A stretch of 64,000 nucleotides of DNA from Pasteurellaceae bacterium (GCA_030527795.1 JAUNAB010000011.1:26365-90364); one strand, 5' to 3'; numbered from the stretch's first letter, positions 20,481-30,803 are shown. The notes: a model not told the origin generated them from the sequence alone. A program made the numbers and translations.

Positions 20481-20852
20481 TTATTTGATTTCTACTTGTG
20501 CGCCAGCTTCTTCTAATTCTTTTTTAAGAGCTTCAGCTTCAGCTTTTGCTACGCCTTCTTTTAATACTGCTGGCGCAGATTCAACTAAGTCTTTCGCTTC
20601 TTTCAAGCCTAAACCAGTTGCACCACGTACTGCTTTGATTACTGCAACTTTGTTAGCACCTGCTGCTGCTAATACTACATCGAATTCAGTTTTTTCTTCT
20701 GCTGCTGCCGCTGCGCCACCTGCTGGTGCTGCTGCTACTGCTGCCGCTGCTGAAACGCCGAATTTTTCTTCCATCGCAGAAATTAATTCAACGATTTCTG
20801 ATACTGATTTTGAAGCAATCGCTTCAATAATTTGTTCGTTAGTTAATGACAT
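20481..20852 (-). CDS. rplL: 50S ribosomal protein L7/L12
   Basis: 123-residue stalk protein that recruits translation GTPases. N-terminal dimerisation domain ([17 protein letters not shown]), Ala/Gly-rich hinge near 35-52 and C-terminal domain with the conserved [20 protein letters not shown]. The ATG at 20852 is preceded by AGGAA; three earlier codons are not expected in the family. It forms the L10 operon with rplJ. Confidence 0.97.
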   Translation of the reverse strand: MSLTNEQIIEAIASKSVSEIVELISAMEEKFGVSAAAAVAAAPAGGAAAAAEEKTEFDVVLAAAGANKVAVIKAVRGATGLGLKEAKDLVESAPAVLKEGVAKAEAEALKKELEEAGAQVEIK

Positions 20853-20903
20853 AACAATCAATTCCTAAAGTAAAAATGTTAAACGATTTAAGAAACGCTA
20901 TAA

Positions 20904-21395
20904 TTAAGCGGCTTCTTGTAATTTGTCGCGTAATGCCGCAAAAGTGCGCACAAGTTTGCCTGCCGCTGCTTCTTTCATAGTACCCATTAAACGTGCAATC
21001 GCTTCTTCGTAAGTTGGTAATGTCGCCAAGAATTGAACATCCTGGATTTTACCTTCAAAGGCTGCACCTTTAATTTCAAACTCTTTATTTGTTTTTGCAA
21101 ATTCAGTAAACAAACGTGCTGCTGCACCTGGATGTTCATTTGAAAATGCAATCAGAGTTGGACCAGTAAACGTATCAGTTAAGCACTCAAATTCTGTGCC
21201 TTCTACCGCGCGACGTAATAAAGTATTACGTACAACACGCATAGTCACGCCCGCTTCACGAGCTGTTTTACGTAACTCAGTCATTTTATCTACAGTCACA
21301 CCACGAGAGTCCGCGATAACTGCTGATAGGGCACCTTTGGCTGCTTCATTTACTTCAGCAACAATTGCTTGTTTGTCTTGAAGATTTAATGCCAT
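20904..21395 (-). CDS. rplJ: 50S ribosomal protein L10
   Basis: 163-residue stalk base protein that anchors L7/L12 dimers. It begins [19 protein letters not shown] and has [17 protein letters not shown] and [15 protein letters not shown], as in L10. CAGGAG is upstream. In the family L10 (with L7/L12) represses its own mRNA by binding the leader, which is present upstream (21396-21590). Confidence 0.97.
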   Translation of the reverse strand: MALNLQDKQAIVAEVNEAAKGALSAVIADSRGVTVDKMTELRKTAREAGVTMRVVRNTLLRRAVEGTEFECLTDTFTGPTLIAFSNEHPGAAARLFTEFAKTNKEFEIKGAAFEGKIQDVQFLATLPTYEEAIARLMGTMKEAAAGKLVRTFAALRDKLQEAA

Positions 21396-21590
21396 TGGCT
21401 TTTAGCTCCTGAATACACTCCGATTTCTCGGAATTAAATAACCTAATTCAACGAATTAGGACCTTCGGTGTACAGAAGCAGAATAATTCATACTCTGTTC
21501 ACCATCTACGTAGGTAATTAAGAACCGAAGCTCTCCTACGGTCTTGGACGGGGCTTGATAGGCAAGCACCAGCCAGATTTTGTCAAAATA
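21396..21590 (-). ncRNA. L10 leader of rplJL-rpoBC
   Basis: About 195 non-coding bases precede rplJ. They contain several complementary segments on the minus strand, such as CCTAATTCGTTGAATTAGG and CCGAAGGT, and repeated GTAGGAGAGC / CTACGTAGATGG elements typical of the L10-binding leader. Sequence and place fit the L10 leader; exact ends are estimated. Confidence 0.75.
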
Positions 21591-21664
21591 ACAAAATAGA
21601 ACGCAAATTATACAGTTAATTTTATTCGCTGTAAAGCCCTATAATGATAAATTGTATAATATAT

Positions 21665-21692
21665 AAAAAGCACAGTTAATACTGTGCTTTTT
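21665..21692 (-). terminator. Terminator after rplA
   Basis: AAAAAGCACAGT, loop taat, ACTGTGCTTTTT: perfect 12-bp stem with U-tract, 18 bases after the rplA stop. It separates the L11 operon (rplK-rplA) from the L10 operon. Confidence 0.92.
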
Positions 21693-21709
21693 AAATTAGC
21701 TAAAATCAA

Positions 21710-22399
21710 TTATAAACTGCTTTGATCAATAGCAACACCTGCACCCATAGTGGTTGAGATGCTCACTTTCTTGATAAAGATACCTTTTGCAGAAGTTGGT
21801 TTTGCTTTGTTTAATGCAGCCAATAATGCCTGTAAGTTTTCTTTTAATTGATCTTCACTGAAGTTCGCTTTACCGATAGTGGTGTGGATGATACCATTTT
21901 TATCATTACGATAACGGATCTGACCAGATTTCGCATTTTTTACTGCTTCTGCTACGTTTGGTGTTACAGTACCTACTTTCGGGTTTGGCATTAAGCCACG
22001 CGGACCTAAAACTTGACCTAATTGACCTACAACGCGCATTGCATCTGGTGATGCGATCACAACGTCAAAGTTCATTTCGCCTTTTTTGATTTGTTCAGCA
22101 AGATCTTCCATACCGACTAAATCTGCGCCCGCTTCTTTCGCTGCATCTGCGTTAGCACCTTGAGTGAATACCGCAACACGAACTGAACGACCAGTACCGT
22201 GTGGAAGCACTGTTGCGCCACGTACGTTTTGATCAGATTTACGCGGATCAATACCAAGATTAATTGCTGCATCAACGCTTTCAACAAATTTTGCAGTTGC
22301 AAATTGTTTTAAAACGGCAATCGCTTCATTAATTTCATAAGCTTTAGTTGAATCAACGCCTGCTTTAATTGCTTTCATACGTTTAGTAAGTTTAGCCAT
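21710..22399 (-). CDS. rplA: 50S ribosomal protein L1
   Basis: 229-residue L1 of the large-subunit stalk; it also represses the L11 operon in the family. Visible motifs: [14 protein letters not shown] start, [36 protein letters not shown]. The ATG at 22399 has GGAGG upstream inside the rplK end, leaving a 4-base gap; the six extra codons up to 22417 are not used in the family. Confidence 0.97.
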   Translation of the reverse strand: MAKLTKRMKAIKAGVDSTKAYEINEAIAVLKQFATAKFVESVDAAINLGIDPRKSDQNVRGATVLPHGTGRSVRVAVFTQGANADAAKEAGADLVGMEDLAEQIKKGEMNFDVVIASPDAMRVVGQLGQVLGPRGLMPNPKVGTVTPNVAEAVKNAKSGQIRYRNDKNGIIHTTIGKANFSEDQLKENLQALLAALNKAKPTSAKGIFIKKVSISTTMGAGVAIDQSSL

Positions 22400-22403
22400 T
22401 AGA

Positions 22404-22832
22404 TTAACCCTCCACAACTAAACCCATTGAACGCGCAGTACCTTCAATAGATTTCATCTTAGTTTCAATTGTCGCGCCAGTCATATCTGCTGCTTTAGTT
22501 TCAGCGATTTGACGAACTTGATCACGTGTTACTTTACCCACTTTATCTTTGTTCGGTTTGCCTGAACCAGATTTAATACCCGCTGCTTTTTTCAATAATA
22601 CTGCTGCAGGTGGAGTTTTTGTGATGAACGTAAACGAACGGTCAGCATACACAGTGATAACAACTGGAATTGGTAAGCCTTTTTCTAAGCTTTCTGTACG
22701 TGCGTTAAATGCTTTACAGAATTCCATAATATTTACACCTTGTTGACCCAATGCCGGACCAACTGGTGGAGAAGGGTTAGCCATACCCGCTGCAACTTGC
22801 AACTTAACGTAGGCTTGTACTTTCTTTGCCAT
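22404..22832 (-). CDS. rplK: 50S ribosomal protein L11
   Basis: 142 residues. N-terminal [33 protein letters not shown] is the hinge and thiostrepton-binding part; the C-terminal rRNA-binding domain has the [15 protein letters not shown] loop. AAGAGGAAATAAAA upstream is a good ribosome site. First gene of rplK-rplA; the preceding secE-nusG transcript ends at its own terminator. Confidence 0.97.
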   Translation of the reverse strand: MAKKVQAYVKLQVAAGMANPSPPVGPALGQQGVNIMEFCKAFNARTESLEKGLPIPVVITVYADRSFTFITKTPPAAVLLKKAAGIKSGSGKPNKDKVGKVTRDQVRQIAETKAADMTGATIETKMKSIEGTARSMGLVVEG

Positions 22833-22948
22833 TTTTATTTCCTCTTAATGGGTAGTCACGCTAGTTTCCTAGCTCCCCTGATTTACAAAAGGCTGTATTT
22901 TAATTAAACACTGCCCAAATTTCAAGCCTTACATCATAAAGCTTGCGA

Positions 22949-22985
22949 AAAAAGATCCGCGGGTTATCTATTCAAAACCGCGGAT
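22949..22985 (-). terminator. Terminator of secE-nusG built from A-variant uptake repeats
   Basis: Minus-strand GATCCGCGG, 15-base spacer, CCGCGGATC, then TTTTTT. The 9-bp stem is made of two inverted copies with the CCGCGGATC variant core. It sits 17 bases after nusG. Confidence 0.85.
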
Positions 22986-23001
22986 CAAAATTCTTTCGTT
23001 T

Positions 23002-23553
23002 TTAAATCGCTTTTTCCACTTGACTAAACTCAAGCTCAACAGGCGTTGCACGACCAAAAATTGACACCGAAACTTTAACGCGGCTTTTATCGTAATCCAC
23101 TTCTTCCACTGTACCATTAAAGTCAGCAAATGGACCTTCCGTAACACGCACGCTTTCGCCTGGTTGGAACATTGTTTTCGGACGCGGTTTATCGCTATTT
23201 TGTTCAATACGATTTAAAATAATATCTGCTTCACGATTACTAATCGGCAACGGTTTATCTGGTGTGCCACCGATAAAGCCCATTACACGCGGTACACTAC
23301 GAACTAGCTGCCAAGTGTAATCATTCATTTCCATTTGGACTAATACATAACCAGGGAAATATTTTCGCTCACTTTTGCGACGTTTACCCGCCACATTTTC
23401 AACCACTTCTTCGGTTGGCACCAATACTTCACCAAACTGATCTTCCATTTGGTTCAATTTAATATATTCACGTAAAGTGGTTGCCACTCGACCTTCAAAG
23501 CCAGAGAAAGCCTGCAACACATACCAACGTTTTTTTGCTATGCTATCTGTCAT
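23002..23553 (-). CDS. nusG: Transcription termination/antitermination factor NusG
   Basis: 183 residues. The NGN domain carries [20 protein letters not shown] and the C-terminal KOW domain has [22 protein letters not shown]. It couples RNA polymerase to Rho or ribosomes. The ATG lies one base after the secE stop, so translation is probably coupled. Followed by a strong hairpin. Confidence 0.97.
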   Translation of the reverse strand: MTDSIAKKRWYVLQAFSGFEGRVATTLREYIKLNQMEDQFGEVLVPTEEVVENVAGKRRKSERKYFPGYVLVQMEMNDYTWQLVRSVPRVMGFIGGTPDKPLPISNREADIILNRIEQNSDKPRPKTMFQPGESVRVTEGPFADFNGTVEEVDYDKSRVKVSVSIFGRATPVELEFSQVEKAI

Positions 23554-23554
23554 G

Positions 23555-23965
23555 TTAGAATCTCAAAGTAGTTAAGAAATTTAATACCGCAACGATAATT
23601 GAATCTAATCCCCATAAAATGAGGGATGAAAACACAGTTACCCCAATCACAATTAACGTTGTTTGCATAGCTTCTGGACGTGTAGGCCACACGATACGGC
23701 GCATTTCTACGCGCGATTCTGAGAAAAAGGTTAAAGCTTTTTTACCTTGATTAGTTATCGCTAACAACCCGAAGGCAATCGCTAATAACACGACTAAACC
23801 AATAACACGCACTGGTGTGGAATACTGATTAGCAAAATAAACATTTCCTAGCGCTGATACTAAAATTGCAACAATCGCTAAAATCCACAATAAGCTATTT
23901 AAGCCTTTGGATTTTTTATTGCTCTCTTCTTGAGCATTTTTCTTTTTAGTGATTTCTAAAGCCAT
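23555..23965 (-). CDS. secE: Preprotein translocase subunit SecE
   Basis: 136-residue three-span SecE as in enterics (spans near 25-45, 50-68 and 105-127). The conserved amphipathic stretch [21 protein letters not shown] precedes the last span and contacts SecY. ATG at 23965 (MALEITKKK) is taken over a TTG at 23983, with GATGGA as weak ribosome site. Cotranscribed with nusG. Confidence 0.95.
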   Translation of the reverse strand: MALEITKKKNAQEESNKKSKGLNSLLWILAIVAILVSALGNVYFANQYSTPVRVIGLVVLLAIAFGLLAITNQGKKALTFFSESRVEMRRIVWPTRPEAMQTTLIVIGVTVFSSLILWGLDSIIVAVLNFLTTLRF

Positions 23966-24116
23966 AATTAATCCATCAGTCAAATTTAAAATTTCGGCAC
24001 TCTATATTGAACGCAGGATTGTAGCATTTTATTTCGTTCTTTCATATTAAATTATTGGAATTTTTATCGCCTTTTTTGTATGAAAAAGGCGTGGTAGCAT
24101 AAAATGAAATGATTTT

Positions 24117-24156
24117 GATCCGCGGTTTTGACATTGTGGCAACAAAACCGCGGATC
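24117..24156. terminator. Paired A-variant uptake repeat beyond the pirin gene
   Basis: Inverted GATCCGCGGTTTTG and CAAAACCGCGGATC (cores 24120-24125 and 24148-24153), a 14-bp stem with a 12-base loop, 30 bases after the pirin stop. The U-tract on the minus strand is weak. Confidence 0.7.
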
Positions 24157-24185
24157 AAAATTGCGTTATCTTTTAAGAAAATTGG

Positions 24186-24908
24186 CTAGTAACGGTTGCC
24201 ACTAAACATACCACCTTTAAAAATTTCACCCTGTTCATTGGTTACAAACAGAACCAATTCCGCCTGATTATCCGTTTTTATCTGCACATCTTCTTCGCCA
24301 CGAATAATCAAACTATCACGCTGAGACAAATTATATTGATTAACATTGACTTCTCCATTAAACACATACAAGAGATAGGTTAATTGCGGATTAAAGTCAG
24401 GCAAAGTCAATGTTTTCCCCGTTTGTAAACGTATATCATACACCCAGGTTTCGCTCGTGAATTGAAGCTCACTATCAGGCAAATGAGAAGCCAATAATCG
24501 CCATTGGTTCTCACTATGTTCGGTCGTCAAATCACGAAATTGCACGCTAGGGCGACCATCTGGTATACGAGGGCGAATAAAAATTTGTAGCCCTTGCATC
24601 ATTTGATCACGCCCTAAAATGCGTTCTTCGTGCTGATAAAATTTTCCCGCTTTCATTAACATTAAACGGGTAGAATGAATCGTATCACTGATATTTTCTG
24701 AATCTGTGTGATGCACCGTACCAGAACGAAAATAAGACAGGATCTCATCATTCTGATGTGTATGCATTGGAACAAGGAGATCTTGATTAACAAAGGTATG
24801 AGCAATCCGACCAATCGAACCTAATCCGCTATCATTTGCCTGTCCGTTTGGATACAACACATTAAAAACCCCCCCTTGTAACGCAGGGCCATTGATTTTT
24901 TGTAACAT
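24186..24908 (-). CDS. Pirin family protein, YhaK-like
   Basis: 240-residue bicupin. The first cupin has the metal-type cluster PMHTHQNDEILSYFRSGTVHHTDS and the mid segment GLQIFIRPRIPDGRPS; the second cupin (from about 150) is more degenerate. YhaK-type pirins are linked to redox or quinone stress, but no reaction is fixed for this clade. It follows the YcaC-like hydrolase gene by 75 bases on the same strand and both diverge from a LysR regulator. Good site TAAGGAAA upstream. Confidence 0.85.
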   Translation of the reverse strand: MLQKINGPALQGGVFNVLYPNGQANDSGLGSIGRIAHTFVNQDLLVPMHTHQNDEILSYFRSGTVHHTDSENISDTIHSTRLMLMKAGKFYQHEERILGRDQMMQGLQIFIRPRIPDGRPSVQFRDLTTEHSENQWRLLASHLPDSELQFTSETWVYDIRLQTGKTLTLPDFNPQLTYLLYVFNGEVNVNQYNLSQRDSLIIRGEEDVQIKTDNQAELVLFVTNEQGEIFKGGMFSGNRY

Positions 24909-24983
24909 TCTTATTTCCTTAATTCTGTTTAATAAAAAGGCGATCTATTTGATCGCCTTCATCATATTATTGTTAAAAACCTT

Positions 24984-25565
24984 TTATTGTTGGAAACCTT
25001 CAACTACGACACCGATCAACTTTTGCCCATTCGGACTTGACCAATCCTGTGCAATTTCAGCGATAAATTGGTTAGTGCTAGTAATGGTAGCGCCCGCTTT
25101 ATCCATTCGAGCAATCGCAGTTTCATCGGCAAATTTAGTTGGCGAACCGCCCGCATCTGCAACCACTTGCACTTCATAACCTTGTTCAAGCAGCGTTAAA
25201 ACAGGATAAACCGTACACACATCATTGGTTACACCTGCAACAACCACTTTTTTACGTCCTGATTTTTCCACTTCTTTGGCAAAATTTGGATCTGCCATTG
25301 CATTTACAATCCCAGCACGACGAACACGCTGATTAAATTGTTCAGGTAAAATCTCTGCTAATTCACTCAATAAAGGACCTTGTGCTTGCTCTTCCATTGA
25401 CGAAGTCAATACCACGGGCATTCCCGTTGTAGCAGCCGTTTTGGCTAACATTAAGGCATTCTTTTTCATTTCATCAAAGCTGATTGAACCCACCCAGCCC
25501 ATTGTGCCAACTTGGTGATCAATTAATAACATTAACGAATTTTCAGGGGTAAATAAATTTTTCAT
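24984..25565 (-). CDS. Isochorismatase-like hydrolase, YcaC family
   Basis: 193-residue cysteine hydrolase. Catalytic triad residues can be read: Asp in LLIDHQVG, Lys in SGRKKVVVAG and Cys in GVTNDVCTVYPVLTLLEQGY. The GYEVQVVADAGGSPT segment is typical of YcaC. Substrate unknown. The ATG at 25565 is used since GGAGAG precedes it. Together with the downstream pirin gene it may be a stress-induced pair under the divergent LysR protein; that control is inferred from arrangement. Confidence 0.87.
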   Translation of the reverse strand: MKNLFTPENSLMLLIDHQVGTMGWVGSISFDEMKKNALMLAKTAATTGMPVVLTSSMEEQAQGPLLSELAEILPEQFNQRVRRAGIVNAMADPNFAKEVEKSGRKKVVVAGVTNDVCTVYPVLTLLEQGYEVQVVADAGGSPTKFADETAIARMDKAGATITSTNQFIAEIAQDWSSPNGQKLIGVVVEGFQQ

Positions 25566-25598
25566 TTTGCTCTCCATAATTAAGATTGACATTATTTT

Positions 25599-25615
25599 CA
25601 TTCCGAATTGGAATG
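25599..25615. promoter_or_regulatory. Dyad CATTCC-GAATT-GGAATG, candidate operator
   Basis: Perfect 6-bp arms around a 5-base centre, 34 bases before the hydrolase start and 96 before lysR. Its place in the divergent region suits an operator, perhaps for the LysR protein. Binding is not shown by sequence. Confidence 0.4.
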
Positions 25616-25710
25616 TAGCTATTATATTCTTGCTAAAATTTAGATAAATAGTGAAAATAGAAAAGACTATTCAGCATACCGAACAATAAAATCTACATAG
25701 CGAGCAAAAG

Positions 25711-26604
25711 ATGTATTATTTAAATGAAATGGCACTCTTTGTTGAAGTGGTAAAAGCCAAAAGCTTTACCCGTGCGGCTGAAAATCTATCAATGCCGAAA
25801 TCAACATTATCAAATAAAATCAGCGAATTAGAACAGCATTTAGGCATCAAATTACTCAATCGTACAACGCGAAAAATTGAATTAACTGAATCTGGTGCAT
25901 TTTACTACCAAAATGCCCTACGTTTAGTGGAAGAAATTCGTTTTACTCATCAGCAATTACAAAATATGCGTTCCAAACCGCAAGGAAAATTACGCATTTC
26001 TTCGCCAATGGATTTTACCTACGAATTTATCACCCCTGAATTGCCCGAATTTTGTGCAGAATATCCCGATATTCATTTTGAATTTGATATTACGCCACGC
26101 AGCGTGGATTTAATCAGCGAACCCTTTGATCTCGCTATTCGCACGGGTGAGTTACCAGACTCCAACCTAATTAGCCAATTATTGATTAAGATACCACGCT
26201 ATCTGTATGCAGCACCCAGCTATCTTTCTCAATATGGCGAACCCAACTCCCCAGCCGAACTCGCCCAACACCGCTGCATTCGCCTGACACAAAGCAGTCA
26301 ACACGGTTGGTTATTAAAAAATCAGCAACAGGAAATCATTTTCCCCGTGGACGATCAAATGGTAATGAATAATATGGGAATGAGCTTACGCTTAGCCAAA
26401 TTAGGAATGGGGATTATTCTCGCCCCTGAAGGTTTAGCACGTCAGACAGTGCTAGACGGCAAATTAAAACGGATTTTACCGCAATGGCAAAGCTCGCCTG
26501 TGCCCGTTTACATTTTAACCACAAGCCGTTTAATTTCCGCTAAAACCCAATGTTTTATTGATTTCCTAAAAATCAAATTAGCCCAATGGGATTTTCCCAA
26601 ATAG
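25711..26604 (+). CDS. LysR family transcriptional regulator
   Basis: 297 residues. N-terminal winged helix (MALFVEVVKAKSFTRAAENLSMPKSTLSNKISELEQHLG) and a C-terminal co-inducer domain (from about 90, FTYEFITPELPEF...FDLAIRTGEL). Closest in style to the CrgA/DmlR group. Divergent from the YcaC-like and pirin genes. The last 49 codons lie in a tandem duplication, and a second broken copy of this gene end follows (26741-26886). Confidence 0.92.
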   Translation: MYYLNEMALFVEVVKAKSFTRAAENLSMPKSTLSNKISELEQHLGIKLLNRTTRKIELTESGAFYYQNALRLVEEIRFTHQQLQNMRSKPQGKLRISSPMDFTYEFITPELPEFCAEYPDIHFEFDITPRSVDLISEPFDLAIRTGELPDSNLISQLLIKIPRYLYAAPSYLSQYGEPNSPAELAQHRCIRLTQSSQHGWLLKNQQQEIIFPVDDQMVMNNMGMSLRLAKLGMGIILAPEGLARQTVLDGKLKRILPQWQSSPVPVYILTTSRLISAKTQCFIDFLKIKLAQWDFPK

Positions 26605-26742
26605 GAAAATTTCGGCGATACGCTCAAAATGTAAAGAATGACATCAAAACGAAAAAACCGCGGTCAAAAAAAACGCTTGAATTTTTGACCGCGGTTTAAT
26701 GCTAAAAATTTATTCTACGGTTACCGCTTTGGCTCAAGCTGC
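26459..26742. repeat. Tandem duplication, copy A (lysR end, paired uptake repeat, glmS end remnant)
   Basis: About 282 bases: the real lysR 3' end, the ccgcgg pair (26658-26663, 26689-26694), and a remnant of the glmS 3' end (26709-26734, identical to the last glmS codons and stop). It is immediately followed by copy B; the junction overlaps by GC. Identity to B is about 95 percent by eye. The paired repeat is a likely lysR terminator. Confidence 0.92.
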
Positions 26743-27021
26743 AAATTAAAACGAATTCTACCACAATGGCAAAGCTCGCCTGTGCCCGTTTACATTTTAA
26801 CCACAAGCCGTTTAATTTCCGCTAAAACCCAATGTTTTATTGATTTCCTAAAAATCAAATTAGCCCAATAGGATTTTCCCAAATAGCAAAATTTCGGCGA
26901 TACGCTCAAAATGTAAGAAATGACATCAAAACAAAAAAACCGCGGTCAAAAAACGATTGGATTTTTGACCGCGGTCTAATGGTAAAAATTTATTCTACGG
27001 TTACCGCTTTGGCTAAGTTGC
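26741..27021. repeat. Tandem duplication, copy B (lysR end remnant, paired uptake repeat, real glmS end)
   Basis: Repeats copy A: a lysR C-terminal remnant without a start (26741-26904 region), the ccgcgg pair (26940-26945, 26969-26974) and the genuine glmS end. Between lysR and glmS there is no other gene; the 385-base gap is explained by this duplication. Confidence 0.92.
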
Positions 27022-28822
27022 GTGGTTGATCCACGTCGGTGCCTTTAATTAACGCAATATGGTAGGATAATAATTGTAACGGCACGGTGTAGAAAATCGG
27101 TGCAGTAACTTCATCTACTTTTGGTAACACAATAGTTTTAAAGCCATCAGCATCGTTAAAACCTGCATCGCTATCTGCGAACACATACAATTGCCCACCA
27201 CGCGCACGCACTTCTTCAATGTTGGATTTCACTTTTTCCAATAGATCATTTTCAGGTGCCACCACAATAACCGGCATATCGCTGTCAATTAACGCCAATG
27301 GACCGTGTTTTAATTCGCCTGCGGCATAGGCTTCTGCGTGAATATAAGAAATTTCTTTCAATTTCAACGCGGACTCCATTGCGATTGGGTAATATTCGCC
27401 ACGACCTAAGAATAAAGTGTGATGTTTGTCAGCAAAATCTTGCGATAACAATTCAATTTCTTTATCAAACACTAACGCACTTTCAACTTGAGCTGGCAGA
27501 CGTTGTAACGCTTGCACAATGTGTTGCTCTTGCTCTAAGCTGAGATGCCCTTTCAAACGCCCGACCGCCGTGGTTAACAACAATAAACAGGTTAATTGAG
27601 TAGTAAAGGCTTTGGTTGATGCCACGCCAATTTCTACGCCCGCTTTAGTCATAAAGGCAAAATCTGACTCACGCACCAATGATGAACTTGCCACATTACA
27701 AATAGTCATTGCCGACATATAGCCTTTTTGTTTAGCTAGACGCAGTGCTGCCAATGTATCCGCTGTTTCGCCTGATTGGGATAAGGTAATCAACAAGCTA
27801 TTTGGGCGAGTCACGAATTTGCGATAACGAAATTCAGATGCGATTTCCACATCACAACTCACACCTGCAATGGCTTCAAACCAATAACGAGCGACCATTC
27901 CTGCGTTATAAGACGTGCCACAAGCGACAATTTGAATATGCTCAACCTGTTGCAAAATCTCCGCGGCATTTTGTCCAATCGCGTCAATATTTACTTGCCC
28001 ATTAACAATACGTCCATCTAAGGTATTCATAATCGCCACAGGCTGTTCAAAAATTTCTTTTTGCATATAATGGCGATACTGCCCTTTATCCGCAGCATCT
28101 TGTTCAAAATTGCCTTCGTGTTCTTCACGCACAACTTTTTCGCCATCACGATTGTAAATATCCACGCTACGACGTGTAATTTCAGCAATATCGCCTTCTT
28201 CTAAATAAATAAAACGGCGTGTAACACTCAATAATGCCAAAGGATCAGACGCAATAAAATTTTCGCCCATTCCCAAGCCAATCACTAACGGGCTACCCGA
28301 ACGCACCGCAATTAAACGCTCAGGATCCGCTTGATTAAGCACCGCTAAACCATAAGCACCGCGTAATTGTTTCACAGTTCGTTGCACCGCTTCAAGTAAG
28401 GTGTTACTAGTGCGGAATTCCCATTCCACTAAATGTGCAATTACTTCAGTATCTGTTTGTGATAAGAAAACATAACCCCGCTGTTTTAATTCCGCACGCA
28501 ATTCTTCGTGATTTTCAATGATCCCATTGTGTACTACCGCAATATTTCCTGAACGATGCGGATGTGCATTCGCTTCAGACGGTTCGCCGTGGGTTGCCCA
28601 ACGGGTATGTGCAATCCCTGTGCCACCTAACAATGGGGTTTGAGCAATCGCTTCATCAAGGGCTTTCACTTTGCCCACACGGCGTACGATTTGCAAATGA
28701 TGCTCATCATTTAACACCGCAACGCCTGCGGAGTCATAACCGCGGTATTCTAAACGGTGCAAGCCATCCACTAAGATTTCTGCAATATCACGTTGTGCCA
28801 CAGCACCCACAATTCCACACAT
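26990..28822 (-). CDS. glmS: Glutamine-fructose-6-phosphate aminotransferase GlmS
   Basis: 610 residues; makes glucosamine-6-phosphate for peptidoglycan and LPS. Cys2 after the initiator Met is the glutaminase nucleophile ([12 protein letters not shown]). The N-terminal domain has [18 protein letters not shown], and two SIS domains include [15 protein letters not shown] and [20 protein letters not shown]. It ends [18 protein letters not shown] upstream. Its last codons are duplicated in the lysR-side copy. A DeoR-type regulator gene lies just upstream. Confidence 0.97.
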   Translation of the reverse strand: MCGIVGAVAQRDIAEILVDGLHRLEYRGYDSAGVAVLNDEHHLQIVRRVGKVKALDEAIAQTPLLGGTGIAHTRWATHGEPSEANAHPHRSGNIAVVHNGIIENHEELRAELKQRGYVFLSQTDTEVIAHLVEWEFRTSNTLLEAVQRTVKQLRGAYGLAVLNQADPERLIAVRSGSPLVIGLGMGENFIASDPLALLSVTRRFIYLEEGDIAEITRRSVDIYNRDGEKVVREEHEGNFEQDAADKGQYRHYMQKEIFEQPVAIMNTLDGRIVNGQVNIDAIGQNAAEILQQVEHIQIVACGTSYNAGMVARYWFEAIAGVSCDVEIASEFRYRKFVTRPNSLLITLSQSGETADTLAALRLAKQKGYMSAMTICNVASSSLVRESDFAFMTKAGVEIGVASTKAFTTQLTCLLLLTTAVGRLKGHLSLEQEQHIVQALQRLPAQVESALVFDKEIELLSQDFADKHHTLFLGRGEYYPIAMESALKLKEISYIHAEAYAAGELKHGPLALIDSDMPVIVVAPENDLLEKVKSNIEEVRARGGQLYVFADSDAGFNDADGFKTIVLPKVDEVTAPIFYTVPLQLLSYHIALIKGTDVDQPRNLAKAVTVE

Positions 28823-28856
28823 AATTTTTCCTTCTTTAATAAAATTTGATTGAATT

Positions 28857-28870
28857 TTTGACCGCGGTTT
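28857..28870. repeat. Single uptake-type repeat between deoR-type gene and glmS
   Basis: TTTTGACCGCGGTT (core 28862-28867), overlapping the last base of the DeoR gene stop. Confidence 0.8.
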
Positions 28871-29640
28871 TACGCGATAATCACTTGCACGCCAAGGCGT
28901 TCAATTTGCTGCTTATCTTCTTCACGCAACAAATCATCAGTAATTAACACATCAATTTGTTGCCAAGTTAATTCAACATTCGGCATTTTGCGTCCAATTT
29001 TTTGCGACTCCACCATCAAGATCACTTCGCGTGACACTTCTGCCATTACACGACTCAACCCCACTAACTCATTAAACGTGGTGGTTCCACGGGTTAAATC
29101 AATCCCATCGGCACCAATAAATAGCTGATCGAAATCGTATGAACGCAACACCTGTTCCGCCACCTTGCCTTGAAAAGACTCTGAACGGGTATCCCAACTG
29201 CCCCCTGTCATCAACAACATCGGTTCATTTTCTAGCTGGCGTAATTCATTCGCCACCGATAAAGAATTGGTCATTACCACTAACCCTTGCTTACCATCAA
29301 GCTGTTTAATCAATGTCGCCGTGGTGCTACCGCTATCCACAATAATGCGATGATGATCACGGATCTTTTTCGCTGCCGCTTTAGCAATGGCTAACTTTCG
29401 TTCCGAAAATTGCTCATCATTTTCTTCAAGCAATTCCGTTGGCATTAAAATTGCCCCACCATAACGGCGTAGCAAAAAACCATTGCTTTCCAATGCGTTG
29501 AGATCTTTGCGGATTGTAACTTCAGAGGTTTCAAATAACTTCACTAACTGCTCAACACTTACCTCGCCTTGCTGCTGCAATAGTTGCATAATTTGATGAC
29601 GGCGTTGTTGCGTATTACGAGGATAGAAGTTTCGGTTCAT
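28870..29640 (-). CDS. DeoR/GlpR family transcriptional regulator
   Basis: 256 residues. N-terminal HTH ([39 protein letters not shown]) with the DeoR signature, and a C-terminal sugar-phosphate sensor domain ([37 protein letters not shown]). The position directly before glmS suggests amino-sugar or hexosamine control, as with AgaR/NagR-like proteins; the effector is not visible. ATG at 29640 with AGGTTGA; a TTG nine bases earlier is less likely. Confidence 0.88.
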   Translation of the reverse strand: MNRNFYPRNTQQRRHQIMQLLQQQGEVSVEQLVKLFETSEVTIRKDLNALESNGFLLRRYGGAILMPTELLEENDEQFSERKLAIAKAAAKKIRDHHRIIVDSGSTTATLIKQLDGKQGLVVMTNSLSVANELRQLENEPMLLMTGGSWDTRSESFQGKVAEQVLRSYDFDQLFIGADGIDLTRGTTTFNELVGLSRVMAEVSREVILMVESQKIGRKMPNVELTWQQIDVLITDDLLREEDKQQIERLGVQVIIA

Positions 29641-29715
29641 TACAATCAACCTGATTTAAGTTTCGTTTCGTAATTATATGTTAAGAATGCTATCTTGTAA
29701 AGCGATGATCCATAT

Positions 29716-29743
29716 ATAAAAAAACCCTGCCAAATGGCCGGGT
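29716..29743 (-). terminator. Terminator after hupA
   Basis: Minus-strand ACCCGGCCA, loop TT, TGGCAGGGT with one mismatch, then TTTTTTT; 21 bases after the HU stop. Confidence 0.88.
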
Positions 29744-29764
29744 CAAGATTTATTCAATAAGAAA

Positions 29765-30040
29765 TTAACCGTTAACGGTTTCTTTTAATGATTTACCCGC
29801 AACAAATGCTGGTGCTTTAGACGCAGCAATTTGAATCACTTCTTTTGTTCTTGGGTTGTGACCAGTACGAGCTTGACGGTGATTTACTTTGAATGTACCG
29901 AAACCAATTAATTGCACAGGCTCGCCGGCTTTTAAACTTGCTGTGATTGCGTCTAAAGTCGCTTCTAATGCTGCTTTAGCTTGTTTTTTGTTTAATTCTG
30001 CTGCACTTGCAATTGCATCAATTAAATCCATTTTGTTCAT
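29765..30040 (-). CDS. hupA: DNA-binding protein HU
   Basis: 91-residue nucleoid protein. Dimer helices [22 protein letters not shown] and the DNA-binding arm [21 protein letters not shown] with the conserved proline. The setting nudC-hemE-yjaG-HU matches the E. coli hupA locus, hence the symbol. Monocistronic with its own terminator; the 167 bases upstream hold no gene. Confidence 0.95.
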   Translation of the reverse strand: MNKMDLIDAIASAAELNKKQAKAALEATLDAITASLKAGEPVQLIGFGTFKVNHRQARTGHNPRTKEVIQIAASKAPAFVAGKSLKETVNG

Positions 30041-30207
30041 AAATGAGTACCCTTTTAATGTGTTTACTAAAAAAACAATTTTGTAAGCGCGAATCTTAAA
30101 CAGTCTAGCTAGAACAGCTTAAAAAACTAAGCTCACATATCTTACACTTTAATCTAAGTTGATAAGAAATTAAAGCAAGATTTTAGGAAAATGCGATATT
30201 TATCACG

Positions 30208-30801
30208 TTATTGATTAATTTCTATACCGATATTAGATATCCCTTCATTTCGGATCGCGTTTTTTAACTCCAAAATAAGTTCAATATCGCGTTCTTCGCA
30301 TTCTTTAAGCGAGCGGTAGATCTGCCATTGAATATCTAATTCTTGCTCAATCTCCGCATTTTGCTTCAGTTCTGTTTCACTTAATGTGCTATCCTGTTGC
30401 ATTTCTAATAAACTTATAATGGTTTGTAATGAAAGCTGACTGACTTTAACCGCTTGCTCCAATGTTGAACCTGCAATAATCCCATGCAACAATTCAGATA
30501 AGCCTTCGCACGCATCTAATGCTGGCACCACGCCAAAAAAATCGTAATCATTGACATCAGGAATAATTTGTTCCAATTTTTCTAACTGATGATCAAAATT
30601 AATTCTAGCATCTTTAACCGTCAGCATTTCCCACACTAAATTCAAAATATTATGATAGAGTTTGCTATGATTTTCTTGTTCAGTGATTTGACAAAATAAT
30701 TGAAAATTAGGATACATACGTTCACACAGGCAAGCCATAAAGGTCAAATGCTGCCAACTTTGTAAATTCTCTAAACGTTTATGAATGGGGTTTCTCAGCA
30801 T
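30208..30801 (-). CDS. yjaG: YjaG family protein (DUF416)
   Basis: 197 residues, soluble and mostly helical, no signal peptide. The family segments WQHLTFMACLCERMYPNFQLF and DYDFFGVVPALDACEGLSELLHGI match DUF416. Function unknown. Its start is 2 bases after the hemE stop, with GGGAATG inside hemE as ribosome site, so it is the third gene of nudC-hemE-yjaG as in E. coli. Confidence 0.9.
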   Translation of the reverse strand: MLRNPIHKRLENLQSWQHLTFMACLCERMYPNFQLFCQITEQENHSKLYHNILNLVWEMLTVKDARINFDHQLEKLEQIIPDVNDYDFFGVVPALDACEGLSELLHGIIAGSTLEQAVKVSQLSLQTIISLLEMQQDSTLSETELKQNAEIEQELDIQWQIYRSLKECEERDIELILELKNAIRNEGISNIGIEINQ

Positions 30802-30803
30802 AA

